Assembly (NCBI GenBank): GCA_016208845.1
Contig: JACQXH010000013.1
Coordinates: 1-5,889 of the forward strand
Direction: 5' to 3'
Length of the DNA stretch: 5,889 bases
Origin: Nitrospirota bacterium
Lineage (GTDB): Bacteria; Nitrospirota; Thermodesulfovibrionia; UBA6902; BMS3Bbin08
Positions within the stretch are counted from its first letter, which is position 1. Every line of letters begins with the position of its first letter. The notes under the pieces are model-generated. The model was not told the origin of the DNA. It saw nothing but the letters and a program-made list of their open reading frames with translations, and did no database searches. The translations under genes and the position numbers were made by a program. Positions 1 through 5,330 of this stretch are shown here, one piece after another.

Positions 1-1533
1 ATTGAGCTTCATGGAAAATACCTTGACAAAACTCTCGTCGTAGACCGCAAGCTCAAGGGGTTTTGTAGATTTTTTATTGCCCTCGATCAGAATTATCCCC
101 TTACCATCATTCTTAATCTTCTCCAAAAAATCGCCCGAAATGAAATTCAGTAATGTTCCTTCGGGATTTACCGGACGTGTAAATGCCGTTCCTAATGTCA
201 GCGCGGGCTCAAGGCTGATATCATTTCCGGTAAGGTAATATCGTGCCCTATCAGGCTCCATATCTGTGAGGACAAAATTCACACTCTCATCTTCTGAGTG
301 AAGCATGTAGCCATAGACTCCCGGATCAAATATATTCAGCAGATCTTTAATATCAAGATAAACAGGGAAGAAGTCTATAAGGTCCCGGACCCCATCGACC
401 ATCATGTCTCCGTGGTCAGACATTACTCCCCCGGGAATGTCTGACCCCTCTGCAAATACATCATCATCATCATTAATCCAGAAATAAAAAGTATCGCCCT
501 CAACAGCCCTTTTCCTGTCCGCATAGTCGATCTTCCCGTCGCGGTCATAATCCGGAATAAGCGCGGACCTTATAAGAAACACCTTATCACTCCTGACCTC
601 TCCGTCCAAGCCTCTATTGAAAACCACCTGAGCATAATACGTGTTCTCCCTGCTGAACTGCGCAGTGCCGGTGCTCAAAATGAGCTTGCGCTGATCGTCT
701 GCCTGGACAAATCCCATTGATGTTTCAGCGCCTGTACTGCTTACCTCGAATATCTCAAGACTGAGATTCACTGGCTGATATGGATAAGCCGTGGGTTCTA
801 TTGTGTATTGAAATGTCACATCTGCCGCCAGATATCCTTCATCATTGACGGTTATAGTCTGATATTCTGGCACTGTAATCTTCAGACCCCATACCTCAAA
901 GACCGTAGGGTCGCTCATTTCCTTTGGCTCCATGATAAGTTCGCCATCTACTATTTTCGGCACCAGCGCAGTCACCTTGCCTGTAGCCACAACAGTGTTC
1001 TTGCCCGGCGTCTCTCCAAGTTTTAACGCTGCCGAATACTGCCCGTTTGTTTCCTCTGTCTGTATTACAGAAGCAGAAAATGGCGCACCCGGATCATCAG
1101 GCTTGGTATAGCGTTTCACTCCGCCCCCGCCCTGCACAACGTTAAACTCCATCCTGCCATCATTCAGATACGGTGCGCCATCAGGAGGTTCCGCCAATAT
1201 TTGAAATGTCCTAAGCGTCCCGCCGGCTTCAACTTCGGTATAGAACATCTCGGCAGTCAGAGGCGCTCCGAATACGTCATCTACTTTACCCGCGTCTATT
1301 TTCACAATGGCCCCATTGCTGACCCGGCTATCAATTATGTATGACGAGAGCACCGTCAGATAAGGCGGCATCAGCTCTGAAAGAGGCCGAGTATAGAAAA
1401 TGAACTCTATATTATTAAGGTCTTCATCCTTATCAATTCTTTTACCAAAATTATCAAAGTAATCCTGTTTTGCTGTTGCTTTAACTGTGAACTTGGTCGA
1501 GACAGTAAGGAATGGTAGTCTGCATGGTTCTTG
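1..1533 (-). CDS. Remnant 4: Ig-like, EF-hand and WINDDDD region (partial, runs off left edge)
   Basis: A third frame is open from just after a TAA at 1534-1536 to base 1, with no stop, giving about 511 residues. It picks up where remnant 3 breaks off (LTVSTKFTVKATAKQDYFDN). The first ATG (1369-1371) lies inside a domain, so this is not an independent gene. Order: a beta domain (ELMPPYLTVLSSYIIDSRVS), an Ig-like repeat (GRMEFNVVQGGGG to NGQYSAALKLG, GKNTVVATGKV), another beta domain ending FVQADDQRKLILSTGTAQFS, then PDYDRDGKIDYADRKRA, a perfect D-x-D-x-D-G-x-I-x-x-x-D EF-hand loop (517-552). Next come FYFWINDDDD, GSDIPGG and RDLIDFFPVYLDIKDLLNIF, a pattern remembered from this family, and a further beta region to the edge. 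It was probably exported and calcium-binding when intact. Confidence 0.8.
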
Positions 1534-3304
1534 TTACGCTGAACCTCACCTTCTTGTCTGATATTGAATTATCGTATTCATCAAGCACCTTGACCCACAC
1601 AGGCGAGGCAACGATGTTAGGGAGACCGATGACATCTGAGGTCGGAGTCACCTTGAGCATCTTGACCGCCTCCCCGGGCTTTCCATAGGCCTCAAAGGGT
1701 TTGTCTGTATAGATACTGCCAGACGTGTTTGTCGTGGCAAATACTGATACAAGATTAAGACCCACAAGTTCCCAGTATTTCTCGCCCCCGGAATTAGTCT
1801 CCTGGATGTAATAGGGTGATGACGATGTATATTTGCCAAGAGTCAATACGGCCTCTGCCATTCCATTACTTTGGGTTATAGCTTCGAATGTCAATATAGG
1901 ATTCCCGAATAAATCCTTGCCAAAATTTCCTCCGCCTGCTATTACCTTGAATGTTATTTTGACATTCTGCACAGGCCCATTGTCTTTATCCAGCGCCATT
2001 ACTTCAAAGGGCGTTTTCAGCTCTGTGCCTGTTACGCCGGATTGATAATCCGCCATTGACTTATTCAATCTGACGATACGCACTGTCGCCTCAGGGTCTT
2101 TGTTTGGTTTCTTTGTTGAGCTTAAGGTATTTGCCAAATCCTGATCGATCCATGACTGTTTCTTAACTGCCGTCATCCCACCCGCGATAATTCCTGATAG
2201 CATATATCCTGCTTCGCCGGTCACAGGATTCTCTTTGATATAGCCGATGCCGGTCCAATCCTGATAACTGAATGTTGCGGGTTCAGGGTTGCCGGTTGCG
2301 GGTTGGGGAATATTGATTGTGAGATTCTGATTGACTGAGTTTTTAATGTCCTCAAGAATATTCTCGTCAAAGGGTAACGTTGGAAGTATTGTGTCGATAT
2401 TTGTTTTGTCGATGGTGAGGATTGTTGCGGGTTGCGGGTCACTGGTTGCGAGTTGAAACAGCTTGGCCGTAGATATGCTCTCTACCTTGAAGTCATCTTC
2501 AAATATCCTGTTCTCTAATATTGATCCCTGCAATGCTGAAAGTTTCATGAATGTCTTCTTCCTCTCGTCGGCTTGAACGGTTGAAACGGCTGGAACGGTT
2601 TGAACAGTTTTAAGGGCAGCATCGACAAACACTCCCTTCCATTCAAACCCATGAGGAGTATCAAGAAGATATGTCACATCTATCACTCCGCCGATGGTTA
2701 CAACTGCCGGTACCGGCCTTGCGATTGCCAGATGCAATAACGACGCAAGCTCGTCCTCTGCCTGATTCCATCTGCCAATATAATTCATTGCTTCTTTAAA
2801 TAAAATTGTCTCTGCATTGTCTTCTTCGTGTATCTTCGAGTCCTTCGTGGATGAATTCTGTGCCGTTATTCCTATTGCTAATAGATTGCCGGTGATTTGT
2901 GTGGAGGATATTTTCTCCATTCCATTTGGAGATATTACTTCTATTGTCAGATTATAATCCGCTCCCATCGGCAACCCATCCTTTGCTACAACAATCCTCT
3001 CTCCGTTTATCATCAACACCGGCCTTAATCTCACAAGGTAAGAAGGTGTGTTGTCCAATCCTCCGTAGGAGTCTATGATCTGCTGGTCTTCAACTGTCTC
3101 AGGTTCGTATGTGAGCGCTATGCGCTTGTTTGAAAGTTGAAAGGTTGAAAGTTGAAAGTTAAGAAGTTCAATATCATTTTTATCAGTTGCAGCGAATCTG
3201 ACTTTGTGCTTAAGTTCATCAGGGATTTCTGTATATTCATTTGTGATTTTTATCTGCTCATACTGCATGCTTGCCGGAAGGATATTCAGGACTTCGGGAC
3301 TACT
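1481..3304 (-). CDS. Remnant 3: post-transglutaminase region and Ig-like domains
   Basis: About 607 residues are open from 3304 to a TAA at 1481-1483. The first ATG is at 3266-3268, but the frame already reads sensibly before it (SPEVLNILPAS, then MQYEQIKITNEYTEIPDELK), the usual sequence after a transglutaminase core in this family, so that ATG is internal. The piece continues with a conserved beta-rich region (YEPETVEDQQ, GGLDNTPSYLVRLRPVL, GLPMGADYNLTIEVISPNG). A helical stretch with repeat-derived peptides follows. Ig-like, invasin/Big-1-style domains come next: PFEVMALDKDNGPVQNVKIT to NGMAEAVLTLG, then ASPVWVKVLDEYDNSISDKK. There is no signal peptide and no ribosome site, consistent with an internal part of a larger gene. 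The last residues before TAA (YCLDQVHS) are out-of-frame nonsense after a shift. Confidence 0.8.
   Translation of the reverse strand, partial: SSPEVLNILPASMQYEQIKITNEYTEIPDELKHKVRFAATDKNDIELLNFQLSTFQLSNKRIALTYEPETVEDQQIIDSYGGLDNTPSYLVRLRPVLMINGERIVVAKDGLPMGADYNLTIEVISPNGMEKISSTQITGNLLAIGITAQNSSTKDSKIHEEDNAETILFKEAMNYIGRWNQAEDELASLLHLAIARPVPAVVTIGGVIDVTYLLDTPHGFEWKGVFVDAALKTVQTVPAVSTVQADERKKTFMKLSALQGSILENRIFEDDFKVESISTAKLFQLATSDPQPATILTIDKTNIDTILPTLPFDENILEDIKNSVNQNLTINIPQPATGNPEPATFSYQDWTGIGYIKENPVTGEAGYMLSGIIAGGMTAVKKQSWIDQDLANTLSSTKKPNKDPEATVRIVRLNKSMADYQSGVTGTELKTPFEVMALDKDNGPVQNVKITFKVIAGGGNFGKDLFGNPILTFEAITQSNGMAEAVLTLGKYTSSSPYYIQETNSGGEKYWELVGLNLVSVFATTNTSGSIYTDKPFEAYGKPGEAVKMLKVTPTSDVIGLPNIVASPVWVKVLDEYDNSISDKKVRFSVTRTMQTTIPYCLDQVHS
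2271..2305 (-). repeat. Heptanucleotide array, 5 units (CAACCCG type)
   Basis: On the minus strand: CAACCCG, CAACCGG, CAACCCT, GAACCCG, CAACATT, in exact 7-bp phase, encoding QPATGNPEPAT. It lies 115 bp downstream of the array at 2421-2455 and shares its unit. Confidence 0.85.
2421..2455 (-). repeat. Heptanucleotide array, 5 units (CAACCCG type)
   Basis: On the minus strand: CAACTCG, CAACCAG, TGACCCG, CAACCCG, CAACAAT, in exact 7-bp phase. The encoded peptide is QLATSDPQPAT in remnant 3. Confidence 0.85.
2570..2605 (-). repeat. 9-bp tandem repeat, 4 imperfect units
   Basis: On the minus strand: GTTCAAACC, GTTCCAGCC, GTTTCAACC, GTTCAAGCC, in exact 9-bp phase. They encode a tripeptide repeat VQT-VPA-VST-VQA in frame. 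The unit length keeps the frame, unlike the 7-bp arrays. Confidence 0.85.
3131..3160 (-). repeat. Tandem 15-bp duplication built on CAACTTT
   Basis: Two copies of a 15-bp unit lie head to tail on the minus strand: AACTTTCAACTTTCA (3160-3146) and ACCTTTCAACTTTCA (3145-3131), differing at one base. Each is made from a TTTCAAC heptamer. They encode NFQLS TFQLS in remnant 3. Confidence 0.85.
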
Positions 3305-3920
3305 CTAATTGAAACGCGCCAATCTTTCCGCCTCTGATAATGATCTTGAAAGGTATGCCGGCCTTCTGCAAAAACTCCGCAATGTGCGTTTCGTCATTTA
3401 TTCCTGTGAGGTTTTTGAGTCTTTCAGAATCAAGCTCAATCACCCCTCTTACATATCGTGACGGAAACCCTGATGCCCGAAGCAAAGATAAAAGAAGTGC
3501 TGCATGATCGCAATCATTTCCGCTTCCCTGTCTCAAGGCCTCTTCCGCGCCCTTCATGCAGCCCCAGTACCATTCTGTCTCTATGTTGTTCTTCACATAT
3601 TCATAGATTGCGACAGGCTTCCAGTTTAAGGATTGCGCTAATTCTGCGATTTCTTGTGAGATCGGGGCTTCGGGGACACTCTTTGTGTCCTCCGGACTGA
3701 CTGTCTTGTTCCCGCCTTTGTAGGCCGGCTTTATGGGAGGATTTGAATTGGGCTCTTTTGCCGGGTAATTAAGGTTTCTATAAGGCAGGTTTCCGAGAAT
3801 CGGACGTTTCTTTTTGTGAAGGATTTTGTTGAGAAGAGAACGAAGATCGTTGAGTAAAAGTTGCGGGTTCCGGGTTCCGGGTTGAAGGCTATCTACAAGA
3901 ACCAGATACCCCTCAAGCGC
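3300..3920 (-). CDS. Remnant 2: linker and Cys half of the transglutaminase core
   Basis: The frame is open for 206 residues from just after the 3921-3923 TAA to a TAG at 3300-3302; the first possible start inside is GTG at 3594-3596. It opens with ALEGYLVLVDSL and a repeat-derived QPGTRNPQ peptide. A Lys/Pro-rich linker follows (KKKRPILGNLPYRNLNYPAK, then NPPIKPAYKGG). It then enters a transglutaminase-like core: APISQEIAELAQSLNWKPVA, IYEYVKNNIETEWYWG, and GNDCDHAALLLSLLRASG, whose Cys (codon 3510-3512) is in the catalytic position, followed by FPSRYVRGVIEL. The core normally continues to a His (H-V/I-W-x-E) and an Asp (LD-P/T-S). Here the protein stops at GKIGAFQLE, just where the His motif is expected. 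So the domain lacks two of three catalytic residues and cannot be an active papain-like enzyme as it stands. Confidence 0.75.
   Translation of the reverse strand, partial: ALEGYLVLVDSLQPGTRNPQLLLNDLRSLLNKILHKKKRPILGNLPYRNLNYPAKEPNSNPPIKPAYKGGNKTVSPEDTKSVPEAPISQEIAELAQSLNWKPVAIYEYVKNNIETEWYWGCMKGAEEALRQGSGNDCDHAALLLSLLRASGFPSRYVRGVIELDSERLKNLTGINDETHIAEFLQKAGIPFKIIIRGGKIGAFQLE
3857..3884 (-). repeat. Heptanucleotide array, 4 units (CAACCCG type)
   Basis: On the minus strand the bases read CAACCCG, GAACCCG, GAACCCG, CAACTTT in exact 7-bp phase. It lies inside remnant 2 and encodes the low-complexity peptide QPGTRNPQL in the linker before the transglutaminase core. Confidence 0.85.
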
Positions 3921-4253
3921 TTAGCTGTAGCCCTCTGACATGACTCTGTGCCTGTCCTGCGCCTTTGCGCCAAGCGCCTGAGTCTGCTCTTCCCTTATGC
4001 TGAATCTTTCCTTCAGAAGGAGATGGGTCGCCCTGATCTCTTCAGCGATATTCTTTAATTGCGTTATTTCAGAAGTGATCGAATGGCCTGCTTTTAATTT
4101 ATTTTTTGCCCTCTCAATAACAGTATTGCTCTGTTCGAGAGTGCGCTGAAGGTCTTTTTCAAGGTCTGTGTCTGAGGCATGGGATATGCGCGGGAGAAAA
4201 AAGATAATTATAAAGAGGCTTATACGAATTAATAAATCAGGAGCCGCCCTCAA
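3921..4253 (-). CDS. Remnant 1: signal peptide and coiled-coil N-terminus of the broken transglutaminase-like protein
   Basis: This 110-residue piece starts at TTG (4251-4253), the only usable start between an in-frame upstream TAA and the signal peptide. A run of seven Gs (4256-4262 on the complement) sits just upstream as a poor ribosome-site mimic. Residues 1-26 form a signal peptide: basic start, hydrophobic core LLIRISLFIIIFFLP (7-21) and a SHA/SD cleavage site after Ala26. Residues about 28-110 are charged, heptad-like helix (DLEKDLQRTLEQSNTVIERA and on), probably coiled coil. It ends at TAA (3921-3923), right after EGYS, and the same frame resumes with ALEGYLVLVDSL. A single C-to-T change from CAA (Gln) would explain the stop. 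On its own it would encode only a short exported helix. Confidence 0.75.
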   Translation of the reverse strand: MRAAPDLLIRISLFIIIFFLPRISHASDTDLEKDLQRTLEQSNTVIERAKNKLKAGHSITSEITQLKNIAEEIRATHLLLKERFSIREEQTQALGAKAQDRHRVMSEGYS

Positions 4254-4303
4254 TTCCCCCCCAACAAGTTGTGTTTAGAGTTTACTCCAGATGGTGTAAA
4301 TAA

Positions 4304-4332
4304 ATTATAACAATGCTAAATTTGCGTGTCAA
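4304..4332 (-). promoter_or_regulatory. Full-consensus sigma-70 promoter driving the broken transglutaminase-like gene
   Basis: On the minus strand, TTGACA (4332-4327) is followed by exactly 17 bp and TATAAT (4309-4304). The spacer ends in TGT, so the -10 is also of the extended TGn type. Every consensus base is present. The predicted start is an A at about 4297, leaving a leader of about 44 nt before the TTG start at 4253. It lies in the gap after uppS and points at the long pseudogene, which would therefore be its own transcription unit. The match is read directly; activity is inferred. Confidence 0.85.
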
Positions 4333-4351
4333 GGAAAATATTGAGGGGCTT

Positions 4352-4580
4352 GTCCACCAAGTTCACGAAGTACCACGAAGCAAATAAATTCTTTTTTTTG
4401 ACACTGACCCACACTGACTCGCAATGACTTTTTAAGACTATCAGTGCTTTTCATAATGTCTCAGTGTTTATCTGTGCCTGCCGACAGGCAGGTCTTTGAA
4501 AATCCGTGTCTGATTCTTATCCTTTCCTTCGTGCCCCTTCGCGTGTAAATGTTTACTTTAATATCAGTGTTAATCCGTGG
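4352..4580. repeat. Degenerate short-phrase repeats in the 4254-4625 gene-free gap
   Basis: The 370-bp gap between uppS and the next start has no credible reading frame. Apart from the promoter near 4304-4332 it consists largely of loosely repeated phrases. Read on the minus strand these are CACGGATTAACACTGATA (4579-4562), a GCGAAGGGGCACGAAGG block (4543-4527), ACACGGAT (4509-4502), CACAGATAAACACTGAG (4476-4460), two GTCAGTGT copies 10 bp apart (4418-4411 and 4408-4401), and CTTCGTGGTACTTCGTG (4380-4364). The words CACGAAG, CACGGAT and CACTGA recur in imperfect form. Similar strings are familiar from non-coding DNA of uncultured bacterial genomes, from memory only. No transposase, RNA gene or terminator is visible. 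Confidence 0.6.
4475..4490. repeat. Small perfect inverted repeat (hairpin) in the intergenic gap
   Basis: TGCCTG (4475-4480) and CAGGCA (4485-4490) are perfect inverted arms around a CCGA loop. The following GG gives the wider string CCTGCCGACAGGCAGG, close to the palindromic CCTGCCGGCAGG word often seen in intergenic DNA. It lies about 135 nt past the uppS stop. No T-run follows on either strand, so it is not a classical intrinsic terminator. Confidence 0.6.
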
Positions 4581-4625
4581 TTAAATATTGCTGAAGGAGT
4601 TGTTCGCTAAATGCTAAATATCCTG

Positions 4626-5330
4626 TTACTTCGAGCTGAAAACATTCGGCAGGGCGCCGAACCTTCTTTCTCTCTTCTGGTAATCATTGATAGCGGATTT
4701 AAATTCCTCTTTCGTGAAGTCAGGCCACATGGTGTCTGTAAAGTATAATTCCGAATATGCAGCCTGCCAGAGCAGGAAGTTGCTGAGCCTCATCTCTCCG
4801 CTCGTGCGTATCACCAGGTCAGGGTCCGGAATACCTCTGGTATACAGATACCCCTCAAAGGCCTTCTCGTCGATCTCCTCGGGCTTCAAACCGTCTTTTA
4901 TAATATTTCTGACAGCCCTGAGTATTTCGTCCTTGCTGCCGTAGCTGAGCGCGGCCGTAAGTATTAGTCCTGTATTTGTTCTGGTAATAGATTCGAAATC
5001 TTCGAGAAGAGACTGAATGCCCCGGGGAAGTTTGGCCATGTCACCGATGACCCTGAACACGATATTATCCTTTGCGAGCTTCTGCATCTCGTTTCTCAGA
5101 TAGATCTCAAGGATGCTCATCAGCGCCTCCACTTCAGGCCTCGGCCTGCGCCAGTTCTCCATGGAAAACACATAAAGAGTGAGCGCGCTGAGGTTCATCT
5201 CCACGGCAGTGCTGATTATATCGCCGACCCTCTTGACGCCTTCCCTGTGCCCTTCTATGCGCGACAGGCCCCTCAGCTCAGCCCAGCGTCCGTTGCCATC
5301 CATTATTATTGCGACATGTTTTATGTTCAT
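4626..5330 (-). CDS. uppS: Isoprenyl transferase (undecaprenyl diphosphate synthase)
   Basis: This cytosolic/membrane-edge cis-prenyltransferase condenses isopentenyl diphosphate units onto farnesyl diphosphate to make C55 undecaprenyl diphosphate, the lipid carrier for peptidoglycan and other surface glycans. The 234-residue product is slightly shorter than the usual 240-255. It carries the family motifs in order: HVAIIMDGNGRWA (residues 5-17, catalytic Asp11, Arg15), Arg24 and GHREG with His28, FSMENWRRP (55-63, Asn59 and Arg62), and the C-terminal signature PDPDLVIRTSGEMRLSNFLL (168-187) with Arg175, Arg181, Ser183, then Glu194 for Mg binding. By alignment from memory these match E. coli Asp26, Arg30, Arg39, His43, Asn74, Arg77, Arg194, Arg200, Ser202 and Glu213, so the enzyme looks active. 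The segment LTAALSYGSKDEI (124-136) has Thr where Asn is common. The ATG (5328-5330) overlaps the upstream TGA, and GGAG at 5335-5338 lies 4 nt upstream of it. The usual downstream partners cdsA and dxr are absent here. Confidence 0.97.
   Translation of the reverse strand: MNIKHVAIIMDGNGRWAELRGLSRIEGHREGVKRVGDIISTAVEMNLSALTLYVFSMENWRRPRPEVEALMSILEIYLRNEMQKLAKDNIVFRVIGDMAKLPRGIQSLLEDFESITRTNTGLILTAALSYGSKDEILRAVRNIIKDGLKPEEIDEKAFEGYLYTRGIPDPDLVIRTSGEMRLSNFLLWQAAYSELYFTDTMWPDFTKEEFKSAINDYQKRERRFGALPNVFSSK

Larger units (their letters stand above)
1..4253 (-). pseudogene. Broken large exported transglutaminase-like / Ig-repeat protein gene (3' end outside window)
   Basis: Four consecutive open segments on the minus strand (4253-3924, 3920-3303, 3304-1484, 1533-1) read together as one large protein. 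The order is: signal peptide, coiled coil, proline-rich linker, Cys-containing half of a transglutaminase core, a conserved post-core region, Ig-like beta domains, then an EF-hand and WINDDDD region. The breaks are a TAA at 3921-3923 (same frame continues on both sides), a junction near 3300-3307 with a TAG, a frame change and apparent loss of the His/Asp half of the core, and a frameshift between 1484 and 1533. Segments join mid-domain without start codons or ribosome sites, which argues against four separate genes. Proteins of this architecture are known in Desulfobacterota and Nitrospirota and are usually well over 1,000 residues; their function is not established. Sequencing or assembly error could explain some of the lesions. 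Sure of the joining, less sure that the cell lacks a working protein. Confidence 0.85.

Noticed and set aside
808..1026. Plus-strand frame of 72 residues
   Set aside because: It is antisense to remnant 4, with no ribosome site and Cys/His-rich nonsense composition. The other plus-strand frames (1833-2045, 3152-3337, 3458-3700, 4687-4944, 5179-5397, 5475-5741) are shadows in the same way.
1484..1533. Programmed ribosomal frameshift linking remnants 3 and 4
   Set aside because: No slippery heptamer, no shift-type stop codon at the shift point and no evident downstream stem. With two other lesions in the gene, a simple indel is more likely.
2221..2442. 73-residue minus-strand frame overlapping remnant 3
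   Set aside because: It is open mainly because the CAACCCG arrays lack stops in every frame. Remnant 3 in the other frame carries the conserved sequence.
2271..3884. CRISPR array
   Set aside because: Units are 7-15 bp, directly tandem and without spacers, and they lie inside a reading frame. There are no cas genes.
4475..4492. Intrinsic terminator after uppS
   Set aside because: A 6-bp stem is present, but no T-run follows in the direction of uppS transcription. The T8 tract at 4392-4399 reads as A8 on that strand.
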